In this document: in pieces, positions 1-9,010 of the stretch | Layout of the letters: the number at the start of each line of letters is the position of its first letter | Numbering within the stretch: the first letter of the stretch is position 1 | Assembly (NCBI GenBank): GCA_028283655.1 | Contig: JAPWKE010000003.1 | Span: 3,472,001 to 3,536,000, forward strand | Reading direction: 5' to 3' | From: Acidobacteriaceae bacterium | GTDB taxonomy: Bacteria; Acidobacteriota; Terriglobia; Terriglobales; Acidobacteriaceae | Length of the DNA stretch: 64,000 bases | Translations under genes and position numbers: made by a program | The notes under the pieces: model-generated | Databases searched by the model: none | Told to the model about the DNA's origin: nothing | What the model saw: the letters and a program-made list of their open reading frames with translations, nothing else

Positions 1-2
1 CA

Positions 3-245
3 GCGTTACGCGCTGAGATTCAGGCGACGGTCGCAGGAGCGAACGTTGCTCAGCTTCGCGGCCTCGGCGACCTCAATCGCGACGTCCTCAGGATGAGAAT
101 GAATGAGATTCACCCGATGCCGCAGAAGCAGTTCGAGAAACTGCGGATCTTCATCAAGCCTGCTCCTGCAGCGGCTCCCGCACCTGCGCCGCAAGTTGTT
201 CCCGACCCAGTCGCGCCGCCTGCTCCGGCAAAGCCCCTAGAATAA
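3..245 (+). CDS. C-terminal end of an unidentified protein (partial)
   Basis: An open frame enters from the left edge and ends at TAA 243-245. It encodes about 80 residues: a charged, probably helical stretch followed by an Ala/Pro-rich tail of about 30 residues ending in AKPLE. Such tails are common on secreted or multidomain proteins, but the catalytic or binding part lies outside the window, so I cannot name it. The stop is 6 nt before the tgt start and the tgt ribosome binding site overlaps it, which suggests co-transcription with tgt. Confidence 0.6.
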   Translation, partial: ALRAEIQATVAGANVAQLRGLGDLNRDVLRMRMNEIHPMPQKQFEKLRIFIKPAPAAAPAPAPQVVPDPVAPPAPAKPLE

Positions 246-251
246 GGAGCG

Positions 252-1454
252 ATGTCGCTAGAGTTCGAAGTTCAGAAAACAAGTGAAGCCGGAGGTCGCC
301 GCGCAGAGCTGCGGCTTCCGCACGGAGCCGTGCAGACCCCGGTATTCATGCCGGTGGGCACGGCTGCCACTGTAAAGACGGTGGCCCAGGATGTGATCGA
401 AACCCTTGGCCCGGCGAAGGAAGACGGCACGCCGCGCGGCGCGGAGATCATCCTCGCCAATACCTATCACCTGTACCTGCGGCCCGGCCATGAGCTGATC
501 CGCCGCGCTGGCGGCGTACATCGCTTCATGAGCTGGCAGCGCCCCATGCTGACGGACTCCGGCGGCTTCCAGGTCTTTTCGCTCTCTGCGCTGCGCAAGA
601 TCACCGACGACGGCGTCGAGTTCCGCTCGCATCTCGACGGCTCCAAGCACTTCTTCTCGCCCGAGCACTCCATGGCCGTGCAGATCGCCCTCGGCGCCGA
701 CATCATGATGGCCTTTGACGAGTGCGTCGAAACGCCCGCCACGTGGGAACGTACCAGGCAGTCGATGGGCCTGACCCACGCATGGGCGCAGCGTTCGCTC
801 GACTACTGGAAGCAGCACCGCCACGAAGTCCCGTGGGCGCAGCCGCTTGCCCATGCCGCCACCGAGTTCACAAAGGCCTACGATCACCAACACTTCGAAG
901 GCAGGCATCAGGCGCTCTTCGGCATCGTCCAGGGCGGCATGTACAAAGACCTCCGCAAGGAGTCTGCCGAGCGGCTCGTCGAGATGGACTTCCCCGCGTA
1001 CGCCATCGGTGGTCTCGCCGTCGGTGAGCCCCGCGAAGTCACCCGCGAGATGATCGCCCACACGCTGGAGTTCCTGCCGAAAGACAAGCCTCGCTACGTC
1101 ATGGGCGTCGGCTACCCCGACGAGATCGAAGAGTACGCCCGCATGGGGGTAGACATGATGGACTGCGTTCTGCCCACACGCGCAGGCCGCCACGGCCTCG
1201 TCTTCACACGCGAAAACCCTGCCGACCGCGCCAGCACGCCTATCCGCATGAACGTGAAGAAGCTGGAGTTTGCCGAAGACCAGCGCCCGATCGACGAAGG
1301 CTGCGGTTGCCGCGTTTGCCAGCGGTATACGCGGGCGTATCTGCGCCACCTGTTCCACAGCGGCGAACCTCTCGGCGCCATGCTGAACTCGATCCACAAC
1401 CTCCACTTTTACCTGGAGACGATGGACAGAGTAAGGAAAGATCTTTCCTCGTAA
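252..1454 (+). CDS. tgt: Queuine/preQ1 tRNA-guanine transglycosylase
   Basis: Bacterial TGT exchanges guanine-34 in the anticodon of Asp, Asn, His and Tyr tRNAs for preQ1, the first tRNA-bound step to queuosine. The 400-residue length is slightly above the usual 370-380. Visible signatures are DSGGFQVFSL from residue 102, the nucleophile region MDCVLPTRAGRHG with Asp304, and a zinc site C351-x-C353-x2-C356 with His382 at the canonical spacing. The ATG at 252 has AAGGAG just upstream. In many bacteria tgt is directly followed by yajC-secD-secF; here two opposite-strand genes separate them. Confidence 0.97.
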   Translation: MSLEFEVQKTSEAGGRRAELRLPHGAVQTPVFMPVGTAATVKTVAQDVIETLGPAKEDGTPRGAEIILANTYHLYLRPGHELIRRAGGVHRFMSWQRPMLTDSGGFQVFSLSALRKITDDGVEFRSHLDGSKHFFSPEHSMAVQIALGADIMMAFDECVETPATWERTRQSMGLTHAWAQRSLDYWKQHRHEVPWAQPLAHAATEFTKAYDHQHFEGRHQALFGIVQGGMYKDLRKESAERLVEMDFPAYAIGGLAVGEPREVTREMIAHTLEFLPKDKPRYVMGVGYPDEIEEYARMGVDMMDCVLPTRAGRHGLVFTRENPADRASTPIRMNVKKLEFAEDQRPIDEGCGCRVCQRYTRAYLRHLFHSGEPLGAMLNSIHNLHFYLETMDRVRKDLSS

Positions 1455-1631
1455 CAACAGTTGGAGTTTTCTGAATCTATCCTCCTGAGCCACAGGCGAA
1501 GGGCCTGCCAGTCGCCGCAGGATCACTTCCACACGCCCAAACACCGTGGATCTCCGCATCCCGGCTTTCCGGCACTCCTCGCGCTCGTGGCGCTGCCTTC
1601 TTCCCTCGCTCACCACGGCTTCCAACGAAGG

Positions 1632-1686
1632 GGCACGGTTTCAGCCGTGCCATCAGGCTCCTATGCAGGAACGGGGCTTTAGCCCC
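1632..1686. repeat. REP-like pair of short hairpins
   Basis: Two compact inverted repeats lie side by side: GGCACGG/CCGTGCC at 1632-1651 and GGGGCT/AGCCCC at 1673-1686, the second overlapping the stop codon of the MATE gene. A comparable element with the core GGGC-TGAA-GCCC is at 28013-28032, so this looks like a dispersed extragenic palindrome at the convergent end of tgt and the MATE gene. It could help end transcription from both sides. The rest of the 1455-1631 gap shows nothing I can name. Confidence 0.5.
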
Positions 1687-3082
1687 TGAGGCCTACTTCT
1701 TCACCAAGCCGCCCGGTCAGCCGGTGCCACGCCCACAGCAGCCCCACAGCGGCGACGGAAAGCGAGATCGCCAAACCCATCCAAAGCCCTCGCGGGCCGA
1801 GGTGGGCATGGAAACCAAGCATGTACCCAAGCGGCATTCCCACCAGCCAGTAGGCGACGATCTGCGTCCAGAGCGGCGTCGTCGTGTGGCCTGCGCCGCG
1901 CATCGCGCCGGTCGCGGTGATCTGGATGCCGTCAAAGAACTGGAAGCATGCGGCGATGCTCAGCAGCGGTGCGGCGGCGGCCACGACCGCGGCGTCGGGT
2001 GTAAAGAGATGGGCGATGGCTCGCGGCATCGAGAGAAAGCACACTGCGGAGATGAGCATCAGGCCTGCACCCGCGATAATGCCTGCCCACCCAGCGGCGG
2101 CTGCTTCCAGCACCGTGCCTGCGCCAATGCGCACGCGGCCCAGCGCATGGCCTACGCGCACGCTCGTCGCGGAGGAGATCGCAAGCGGCACCATGAAGCT
2201 CGTACTCGCGCACTGCAGCGCAATCTCATGCCCCGCAAGCGGCAGCGGGCCGAAGCTTGCGATCAGCGAGGTCACCAGCGCGAAGATCGCGATCTCGACG
2301 AAGATCTGCGCGCCGATCGGCACGCCCATGCGGAAGATCTGTGCAAGCTGGTCGAACTCTGCCTGCAGCGAGACCTCGCCCAGCCCATAGCGATGTTTGC
2401 GGTTCGCGCGCCACAGCGCCACGGCGAGGAAGAGCACAAGATAGAGCCGCGCCGAGCTGGTCGCCCACGACGAGCCCACCACGCCAAAGGACGGAATCCG
2501 CAGCAAGTGTGTGCCGATCTGCCAGGAGTGTCCGTAGAGCAGCAACCAGTCGATGGCAATGTTCACCGCGTTGGCCGTGATCAGCGCAATGGCGATGGGG
2601 CGGGCCTGATGCGCGGCCTGCAGGTAGCGGCGTAGCGCGAAGTAGACCAGCAGCGGCAACACGCCCGGAATCAACCCACGCAGCGCGGGGATCGCTCCTG
2701 CCAGCACCGTGGGGTCCACCGGCATGTGCCGCAGCGCGAGGGGCGCGGCGAGGAAGATGCCCGTCAGCAGCACGGCCAGACCAACGGCCGTGACCAGCCC
2801 ATGCCACAGCCAGCGATTGGCCGCAGGAACGTCCTCTGCGCCGAACGCCTGCGCGATCAGCGCATCCAGCCCCAGCAGAATGCCGCCGACGCCGATGGCT
2901 ACGGTGTTGAAGAGCACCGCCGCCAGCGCGGCTGCGGCCATCGCGGAAGCAGGGTTAGGCAGGCGGCCCACCATCACGGTGTCCACCAGCGACATCGCCG
3001 TCCAGCCAAGCTCACCGAGCACCAACGGTGCTGCAAGCCGCAGAAGCGGCGGAAGTTCACGGCGAATGTCGGCAGAGCGCAT
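1679..3082 (-). CDS. MATE family multidrug/toxin exporter
   Basis: The 467-residue protein has about twelve hydrophobic segments and the usual MATE N-terminus, with LGELGWTAMSLVDTVMVGRL in the first helix and a related second half, as in NorM-type Na+/H+-coupled antiporters of the inner membrane. The substrate cannot be read from sequence. No good ribosome binding site precedes the ATG at 3082. It lies 64 nt behind the flavin monooxygenase on the same strand, so both are likely one transcript; an oxidative modification enzyme followed by an exporter would fit detoxification of an aromatic compound, but that is inference. Confidence 0.9.
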   Translation of the reverse strand: MRSADIRRELPPLLRLAAPLVLGELGWTAMSLVDTVMVGRLPNPASAMAAAALAAVLFNTVAIGVGGILLGLDALIAQAFGAEDVPAANRWLWHGLVTAVGLAVLLTGIFLAAPLALRHMPVDPTVLAGAIPALRGLIPGVLPLLVYFALRRYLQAAHQARPIAIALITANAVNIAIDWLLLYGHSWQIGTHLLRIPSFGVVGSSWATSSARLYLVLFLAVALWRANRKHRYGLGEVSLQAEFDQLAQIFRMGVPIGAQIFVEIAIFALVTSLIASFGPLPLAGHEIALQCASTSFMVPLAISSATSVRVGHALGRVRIGAGTVLEAAAAGWAGIIAGAGLMLISAVCFLSMPRAIAHLFTPDAAVVAAAAPLLSIAACFQFFDGIQITATGAMRGAGHTTTPLWTQIVAYWLVGMPLGYMLGFHAHLGPRGLWMGLAISLSVAAVGLLWAWHRLTGRLGEEVGLRG

Positions 3083-3146
3083 CAGTTCAGGCTATCAAGA
3101 GCGGAGGAACACCGTGTGCCTGGCCCTGCTGGCTACTCCTGGTGCC

Positions 3147-4631
3147 CTACCCCTGGTGATAGACGAGCTTGGCGAGGTACGCATCGGCCGCCGCCCACGA
3201 ATCGGAGTCTCCCGCAAACGCCACGTAGCCATCCGGCCGCACAATCCATATGCCTCCTTCGACGAACGGAGGACGCGGCTCCGGCGCGAAAAACTGCGGG
3301 TAGCAGTCAATAAGCTGGCTGCTGTCCGGTCCTTTCGTCGCAAAGAGCGTGAACAGCGGCGCGGGCCCGGTGCTGACAGGCGCATCGCCGGCATGGACGG
3401 GTGCTCGCTGGCCTACGCGTGGGCCGCCCTTCAGCTTGTCGTCGCGCCCGTTCAGCCGCGAGTGCGGATAGCTCACGGCAAGTTCGGTAGCGGCTTCGGC
3501 AAAGGAGTGGCGCGTCAGGTCCAGCCCGAACGCGGTGCGGATGGCAGCATTGCGAACGTGGCTGAGCAGCGAGTTGTCCACCATGGCCGCACGCGTTAGC
3601 AGACCGGCTCCCGTGAGAACGTCCTGGGCCACAGGGTGACGCTCCTCGTTGTAGGAGGCGAGCAGCGTTTCCTCCCCGGCTTTCGACAGGTGTCCACCGG
3701 ATATCAACGCGATTTTCCACGCCAGATTCACAGCGTCCTGCATGCCTGTGTTCATGCCCTGTCCGCCAGCAGGCGAGTGGATATGCGCTGCATCTCCGGC
3801 GAGGAAGACGTTGCCGCGGCGGAAGTTTTCCACGATTCGCTCGCTGATGTGGAACTGCGAGAGCCAGACAGGATCGTGTGCGCGAACGCCAGGCCCGCGC
3901 CGCTGGTCGAGAATGCGCTGCATCTCCTCCAGCGTCGGCTCGTGCTCGCCGTGCAGATACGCCGCAATCACGCGGAAGCGGTTCGGCGGCAGGGGGAAGA
4001 TCGCCAGCACGCCCTCCGGGTGCAGATGCAGCTCCACCGCGTCAGGAAGAACGTCGCCGTCGAGGTGAACGTCGGCCAGCACCCAATCCGAGGGCAACTG
4101 CTCCCCGGTGAAGCCCACGCCGAGCGCGTGGCGGACCGCCGAGTGTGCTCCGTCGGCGCCGACCAGCCAGCGAGTGGTCAACTCTTCGGCCGCACCATCG
4201 GCGTGTTGCAGGGTGGAGGTCACCGAACTGCCGTTTTCCCGGAAGCTCGTGAAGCTGGTGCGCCGTTCCACCTGCACGCCCAGCTCGGCCAGCCGCTCCG
4301 TGAGCAGGCGCTCGGTTTCGCTCTGCGGCACCATCAGCGCGAACGGGTAGGGCGTGTCCACGGTGTCCAGCTTTGTGCTGGCGAGCGGTTTGCCGCCGTG
4401 GAAGAAATGGGCCTCGGTAACGCGTAACCCGTTGGAAAGAAAGCGTTCATCGAGCCCCGGGTGACGCGCCAGATGCTCAAGAGTACGCGGCCAGACGACG
4501 AGCGCGCGGCTCTGCTCGGTCGGCGCATCGTCCGGGTCAATCAGGCGAACGTGGAGTCCGTAACGGGCCAATTCCAGGGCCAGCATCAGGCCTACGGGAC
4601 CGGCACCAGCGATAAGTACGTCCGTTTCCAT
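3147..4631 (-). CDS. FAD-dependent aromatic hydroxylase (PHBH-type monooxygenase)
   Basis: The 494-residue protein is a class A flavoprotein monooxygenase. Visible features are the N-terminal Rossmann motif G9-x-G11-x2-G14 (IAGAGPVG), the second FAD motif GDAAHIHSPAGGQGMN near residue 275, and a C-terminal thioredoxin-like region of the type in PheA/MhpA-like enzymes. The start is placed at ATG 4631 and not the further upstream ATG, because GAGGTGG lies a few bases before it and the Rossmann strand then begins at residue 4. The likely reaction is NAD(P)H- and O2-dependent ring hydroxylation; the substrate is unknown. It is followed by a MATE exporter. Confidence 0.9.
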   Translation of the reverse strand: METDVLIAGAGPVGLMLALELARYGLHVRLIDPDDAPTEQSRALVVWPRTLEHLARHPGLDERFLSNGLRVTEAHFFHGGKPLASTKLDTVDTPYPFALMVPQSETERLLTERLAELGVQVERRTSFTSFRENGSSVTSTLQHADGAAEELTTRWLVGADGAHSAVRHALGVGFTGEQLPSDWVLADVHLDGDVLPDAVELHLHPEGVLAIFPLPPNRFRVIAAYLHGEHEPTLEEMQRILDQRRGPGVRAHDPVWLSQFHISERIVENFRRGNVFLAGDAAHIHSPAGGQGMNTGMQDAVNLAWKIALISGGHLSKAGEETLLASYNEERHPVAQDVLTGAGLLTRAAMVDNSLLSHVRNAAIRTAFGLDLTRHSFAEAATELAVSYPHSRLNGRDDKLKGGPRVGQRAPVHAGDAPVSTGPAPLFTLFATKGPDSSQLIDCYPQFFAPEPRPPFVEGGIWIVRPDGYVAFAGDSDSWAAADAYLAKLVYHQG

Positions 4632-4964
4632 GGAGCCACCTCTTCTTCTTCCCACGCTTAGACGCCTCCCGGCAGGCGAAAGCAACAGTATTTTCCGGGG
4701 TTCCACGGCGTCATGCAGCGTGCGATTTCCTTGACACAGGGACAGCGTACAGCGATGCTTAATGCTCAGGTGTGATTTCAGGCAAGGGCGGACGTGTGTA
4801 TCGCGATCAGCCGACGTCTTTGGGCGCAGCGTTTGTTGCGTCGGTCGTGTGATTCTTGTGCGACGGGTCTCCCGGCATTTTCTACGAAGAGGAACGTCTG
4901 TGTGCGCTCCCGAGGCCGGTAAAACGGTCGTTCGGACGCCTCCGGCGCTCAGGTCCTGATCATC
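4632..4964. other. Divergent intergenic region with a candidate promoter for yajC-secDF
   Basis: This 333-nt gap separates the leftward monooxygenase gene from the rightward yajC gene. The best plus-strand promoter candidate is TTGACA at 4731-4736, but the matching -10 (around 4754-4763) is poor. No RNA gene, repeat or protein-coding stretch is convincing. Confidence 0.3.
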
Positions 4965-5303
4965 GTGTCGTTTGTTCCATCGCTTAGCATTCTCGCCGCA
5001 TTGGCCGCTCCTGGCGGCATCCTTGGCGCCATGGGTGGTTTCCCCATCCTGATCCTGATGTTCGTCGCCATGTACTTCCTCATGGTGGTTCCGAACCAGC
5101 GCAAGCAGAAGCAGTGGGCTGCCATGCTCGCGGCCGTCAAGGCGGGCGACAAGGTCACGACCAACGGCGGCATCCGCGGCCGCGTTCTCTCCGTCAGTGA
5201 CGACGCTGTGATCGTAAAGACGCAGCCGGACGGCGCAAAGCTCGAGTTCGTAAAGAGCTCGATCGCTGCCGTCACCACGGACGAAGAAACGGCCAAGAGC
5301 TAG
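4965..5303 (+). CDS. yajC: Sec translocon accessory subunit YajC
   Basis: YajC is a small single-span inner-membrane protein that joins SecDF to SecYEG. The 112-residue product has one strong hydrophobic helix (about residues 25-43), then the family signature VPNQRKQKQ and a basic-to-mixed cytoplasmic part with GDKVTTNGGI. The GTG at 4965 is chosen because the in-frame TAA at 4920 leaves no better start, although the ribosome binding site is weak. secD follows 77 nt downstream, as is usual. Confidence 0.95.
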   Translation: MSFVPSLSILAALAAPGGILGAMGGFPILILMFVAMYFLMVVPNQRKQKQWAAMLAAVKAGDKVTTNGGIRGRVLSVSDDAVIVKTQPDGAKLEFVKSSIAAVTTDEETAKS

Positions 5304-5380
5304 CCTTCCCTGCCGGAGCAGCGCTCCCGGCCAACCCAGTTTCAGCAGTACGCAGTTCTTTCGGAAAGTACTTACTCACG

Positions 5381-6970
5381 ATGGGCAAGAATCTCACAAC
5401 AAAAACCTGGGCGATCCTCGCCATTCTGCTTGTGTTCCTCTACGGAATCTTCGGCATTCCGCACGGCGGCTGGAAGAAGTCGATCACGGACCGCATCCAC
5501 CTCGGCCTTGACCTGCGCGGCGGCACGCACCTTGTGCTGCAGGTGCAGGTGCAGGAAGCTATCGGCTCCTCGACCGACCGCGACATGACCGCGCTGAACA
5601 CCGCGCTGGCTGCGACCGGCGCGACCGCGACCAAGCTTGACCCGAAGGTGCATCCCGAGGTCATCACGATCAACGAGCCCGACAGCTCCAAGCTTTCGGC
5701 CGTCAGCACCATCGTGAACGACAACGCGTACGCCAGCTATGAGAAGCAGTCGAACGCGTCCGGCTACACGATGACGCTCACGCAGGCCGCCCAGCGCGAC
5801 CTCGCCGACCGCACCGTCGAGACCTCCATCGAGACGATCCGCCAGCGTATTGACTCGCTCGGCGTCTCCGAGCCGGTCATCGAAAAGTACGGCCTTGGCG
5901 ACAACCAGATCCTCGTCCAGCTTCCGGGCGTCGATGATCCGGCTCGCGTCGAAAACATCATCCAGTCCACCGCGAAGCTCGAGATCCACGAAGTGGTCTC
6001 CGGCTCTCCGTACCCCGACGCTGCGCAGGCTCTGACGGCTGTTGGTGGTTCGCTGCCGCCGGACGAAGAGATCATCATGGGCTCGGGTTCGGGTGCAGGT
6101 CCTGACCAGGCATGGGTGCTCAAGCGCGCCTCGATCGTCGAAGGTACGGACTTCCGCGGCGCGACCGCGCAGCAGGACGAAAACGGCCGCCCCGACATCG
6201 GCTTCACGCTGACCACCGAGGCCGGCGACCGCTTCTACAAGTACACCGACGCCAACAAGGGCACCGGTTCGATGGCCATCGTGCTGGAGAACAAGGTCCG
6301 CGAAGTGGCGACGATCCAGTCGGCAATTCGCGACCAGGGCCGCATCACCGGCGGCTTCTCGCAGCAGCAGGCAGACGACCTTAGCCTCATGCTCCGCACC
6401 GGCTCGCTGCCTGCTTCGATCAAGTACCTCGAAACCCGCACGGTTGGCCCGTCGCTGGGTGCTGCCTCGATCCACCAGGGCGTGATGGCGGCCGTTGCCG
6501 GCCTCGTCGCCGTGCTGGTCTTCATGCTCATCTACTACAAGGGCGCAGGCATCAACGCGGATCTCGCGCTGCTGCTCAACCTCGTGATTTTGCTCGGCTT
6601 CATGGGCTTCACCGGCGCGACGCTGACGTTGCCCGGCATCGCGGGCGTCATCCTGACGATCGGTATGGGCGTCGACTCCAACGTGCTGATCTTCGAGCGT
6701 ATTCGTGAAGAGCTGCGCTTGGGCAAGACCTCTGCACAGGCCATCCAGGACGGCTTCGACCATGCGTGGAAGACGATCTTCGATACGCACGTCACCACGA
6801 TCGTTTCGGCGGGCATTCTGTTCATCTTCGGTACCGGCCCCATCAAGGGCTTTGCCGTAACGCTCGTCTTCGGTCTTGCCGCCAACCTGTTTACCGCGGT
6901 CTTCGTGTCGCGCGTGATCTTTGACTATCTGCTCGAGAAGCGCGGACGCACTGCGCCGCTGTCGATCTAA
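5381..6970 (+). CDS. secD: Protein translocase subunit SecD
   Basis: SecD uses the proton motive force to help pull proteins out of the Sec channel on the periplasmic side. The 529-residue protein has an N-terminal transmembrane helix, the D1 signature LDLRGGTHLVL near residue 45, a large periplasmic part, and about five C-terminal helices including GMGVDSNVLIFERIREEL. The ATG at 5381 fits the family. It precedes secF; an unusual 80-bp palindrome fills the gap between them. Confidence 0.97.
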   Translation: MGKNLTTKTWAILAILLVFLYGIFGIPHGGWKKSITDRIHLGLDLRGGTHLVLQVQVQEAIGSSTDRDMTALNTALAATGATATKLDPKVHPEVITINEPDSSKLSAVSTIVNDNAYASYEKQSNASGYTMTLTQAAQRDLADRTVETSIETIRQRIDSLGVSEPVIEKYGLGDNQILVQLPGVDDPARVENIIQSTAKLEIHEVVSGSPYPDAAQALTAVGGSLPPDEEIIMGSGSGAGPDQAWVLKRASIVEGTDFRGATAQQDENGRPDIGFTLTTEAGDRFYKYTDANKGTGSMAIVLENKVREVATIQSAIRDQGRITGGFSQQQADDLSLMLRTGSLPASIKYLETRTVGPSLGAASIHQGVMAAVAGLVAVLVFMLIYYKGAGINADLALLLNLVILLGFMGFTGATLTLPGIAGVILTIGMGVDSNVLIFERIREELRLGKTSAQAIQDGFDHAWKTIFDTHVTTIVSAGILFIFGTGPIKGFAVTLVFGLAANLFTAVFVSRVIFDYLLEKRGRTAPLSI

Positions 6971-6975
6971 AAGGG

Positions 6976-7055
6976 CAGACATTAGAGGGAAGATATTAGG
7001 CATGAGAGAAAAGCGCTTTGCACTCTCTGCCTAATGGCTCAAGGTCTAATGTCTG
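6976..7055. repeat. 80-bp nested palindrome between secD and secF
   Basis: Outer arms CAGACATTAGA (6976-6986) and TCTAATGTCTG (7045-7055) are perfect inverted copies. Inside them ATTAGGCATGAGAG (6995-7008) pairs with CTCTCTGCCTAAT (7023-7035) with one bulged base, and the centre AAAGCGCTTT (7010-7019) is itself palindromic. As RNA this would form one long hairpin with one large internal loop, ending about 20 nt before the secF start. There is no T-run, so it is not a classical terminator. It may be a mobile palindromic repeat or a processing or attenuation element that tunes SecD to SecF ratio. Confidence 0.75.
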
Positions 7056-7074
7056 CTTCCATGAGGAAGCTACT

Positions 7075-8052
7075 GTGGAATTCTTTCGTTCAACCAATAT
7101 CGACTGGCTTAGCAAGAAGTGGTACCTGCTCGCTTTCTCGCTGATCTTCTCCATCGGCGGCGTGCTCAGCATGCTGTTCTGGCACGGCATCCCCAAGGGT
7201 GTTGACTTCACCGGCGGCACGCAGGTGACAGTGCACTTCGACACCACCCCGAACGAAGATCACATCCGTTCGGCGATGGACACGGCCAAGGTCCGCGATG
7301 CGCGCATCCAGCGCATCTCCGGCGCCGCCGGTGCGAGCTCGAGCAACGTCATCATCTCGCTGCCGATGTCTTCGGCACAGGACACGCAGCACGACCAGGG
7401 TCGCGCTGAGGTGGAATCCGCTCTGACGGCGAACTACCATGACTCCCACTTCGAAGTGGAGCAGGTGGACATCGTCGGCCCGACGGCCGGCAAGCAGCTC
7501 GTCTCGCAGGCGCAGCTCGCGGTGCTCTACTCGCTGCTCGGCATGCTCGCGTACCTGTGGTTCCGCTTTGAGCTGATCTACGGCGTCGCGGCTGTGGCTG
7601 CCGTCTTCCATGACACGCTGATTACCATCGGTGCCTTCTCGCTCACCAACCAGGAAATCTCCCTGACCGTCGTCGCCGCGCTGCTGACGCTCATCGGTTA
7701 CTCGATGAACGACACCATCGTGGTCTTCGACCGTATTCGAGAGAATCTTGCGGATAACCGTCGCGAGCCTCTGGCGGATGTCGTGAACCGCGCCATCAAC
7801 CAGACGCTGAGCCGTACTGTGCTCACCTCGGGCCTGACGTTCCTCACAGTACTCTGCCTCTACCTTTTCGGCGGCGAAGTCCTCCACGGCTTCTCCTTCG
7901 CTCTGGTGATCGGCATCCTGATCGGAACGTACTCGTCGATCGCGGTTGCGGCTCCGATGCTGGTGGCATACCAGAACTGGCGTGCCTCCAAGGGCAAGTC
8001 GGCCTCGCTGCCCGCAGCGAAGCCCACAGCACCGCGTCCCACCACCCGCTAA
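7075..8052 (+). CDS. secF: Protein translocase subunit SecF
   Basis: The 325-residue product is the partner of SecD in the inner membrane. It begins MEFFRSTNIDWLSKKWY, has TM1, the P4 signature GVDFTGGTQV near residue 40, and five C-terminal helices with YSMNDTIVVFDRIREN. I place the start at GTG 7075 because AGGAAG lies 7-8 nt before it and family alignments begin here; an upstream in-frame TTG at 7018 would start inside the palindrome. A strong terminator follows at 8073. Confidence 0.96.
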   Translation: MEFFRSTNIDWLSKKWYLLAFSLIFSIGGVLSMLFWHGIPKGVDFTGGTQVTVHFDTTPNEDHIRSAMDTAKVRDARIQRISGAAGASSSNVIISLPMSSAQDTQHDQGRAEVESALTANYHDSHFEVEQVDIVGPTAGKQLVSQAQLAVLYSLLGMLAYLWFRFELIYGVAAVAAVFHDTLITIGAFSLTNQEISLTVVAALLTLIGYSMNDTIVVFDRIRENLADNRREPLADVVNRAINQTLSRTVLTSGLTFLTVLCLYLFGGEVLHGFSFALVIGILIGTYSSIAVAAPMLVAYQNWRASKGKSASLPAAKPTAPRPTTR

Positions 8053-8072
8053 GCTGGAAACAAGTAGTGGAA

Positions 8073-8108
8073 AACGGCCTGCCAATCTCTGGCAGGCCGT
8101 TATCTTTT
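8073..8108 (+). terminator. Rho-independent terminator after secF
   Basis: A perfect 12-bp stem AACGGCCTGCCA / TGGCAGGCCGTT with a 5-nt loop is followed by TATCTTTT. It closes the yajC-secD-secF unit. Confidence 0.9.
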
Positions 8109-8260
8109 AGGCAACTTTTGAAACGAAATTGCACCGTAAATGCGCCATTTTGCAGAAAGTTTTGTCCTCGACTTGCGCGTTTCATTTTTGTCGGGAACAA
8201 TCACATTCATCACGGTGTCTAAGCGTAGTAGCTTTTCCCTTCGGGGATCCGAGGTTGCAC

Positions 8261-9010
8261 ATGTTTGAAGATTCGATGATGGAATCCGGCGGGCGAATCA
8301 AGTCCAAGTCCAGGTACTGGATGATCGCCACGTTCTCAATCAACGGCGCGATCCTTGCGACGATGATCCTGATTCCTCTGCTGTACCCGGAAGCTCTTCC
8401 GAAGAGCTCCTTGTCGGCTTCGTTGACGGCGCCTCCACCGCCGCCACCGCCTCCGCCTCCTCCCCCGCCTCCGGCGGCTGCAGTGCCGAAGTCGGTGCCG
8501 CACGTTTCGGAGATCGACGCGGGCCTCCATGCCCCGACCAAGATTCCTAAGGACATCAAGATGCTGAAGGAGGACGCTGCTCCTCCTCCCCCGTCTTCTG
8601 GTGGCGTAGCTGGCATGAGCGGTATGGCTGGCGGCGTCCCGGGTGGCGTGATGGGTGGCATCGCCGGTGGTACGGGCGCAGGCCCGGCTATCGTGGTGGC
8701 CAAGCCCAAGCCGACGGGCCCGGCGCGTATTTCGTCCGGTGTCATGGCTGGTCAGCTCCTCAACAAGACTCAGCCTGTGTACCCGCCGATCGCTCGTGCG
8801 GCTCACCAGTCGGGTGCTGTGGTGCTGCACGCCATCATCTCCAAGTCCGGCGCAATTCAGGATCTCAAGGTTGTCTCCGGCCCTGCCATGCTGCAGGGTG
8901 CTGCTCTCGAAGCAGTGAAGACGTGGCGCTACAAGCCGTATGTTTTGAACGGCGAGCCCACCGAAGTGGAAACGACCATTGTGGTCAACTTCAATCTCAA
9001 CGGCGGTTGA
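8261..9010 (+). CDS. tonB: TonB-like energy transducer
   Basis: TonB links the ExbB/ExbD proton channel of the inner membrane to outer-membrane receptors. The 249-residue product has one N-terminal helix (about residues 24-44), a run of 14 prolines and further Pro/Gly-rich spacer spanning the periplasm, and the C-terminal TonB fold with PVYPPIARAAHQSGAV and KTWRYKPYVLNGEP. The ATG at 8261 follows GAGG at about 10 nt; the frame is open further upstream but that part is not protein-like. It heads the exbB-exbD cluster, which starts 206 nt downstream after a gap with no feature I can name. Confidence 0.93.
   Translation: MFEDSMMESGGRIKSKSRYWMIATFSINGAILATMILIPLLYPEALPKSSLSASLTAPPPPPPPPPPPPPPAAAVPKSVPHVSEIDAGLHAPTKIPKDIKMLKEDAAPPPPSSGGVAGMSGMAGGVPGGVMGGIAGGTGAGPAIVVAKPKPTGPARISSGVMAGQLLNKTQPVYPPIARAAHQSGAVVLHAIISKSGAIQDLKVVSGPAMLQGAALEAVKTWRYKPYVLNGEPTEVETTIVVNFNLNGG

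Noticed and set aside
258-1625. Long antisense open frame (455 codons) opposite tgt
   Set aside because: It is opposite a clear Tgt protein, has no family features and is Arg/His-rich, as expected for shadow frames in GC-rich DNA.
1461-1682. 73-codon plus-strand frame after tgt
   Set aside because: It runs through the REP-like hairpins and has no ribosome binding site or recognisable fold.
5372-7003. 543-codon antisense frame opposite secD
   Set aside because: Shadow frame of secD; Asp/Arg/His-rich and without any known motif.
8443-8500. Proline-codon tract as a possible simple-sequence repeat or contingency locus
   Set aside because: The codons are mixed (cct, cca, ccg), so it is not a perfect DNA repeat; it is the normal TonB spacer.
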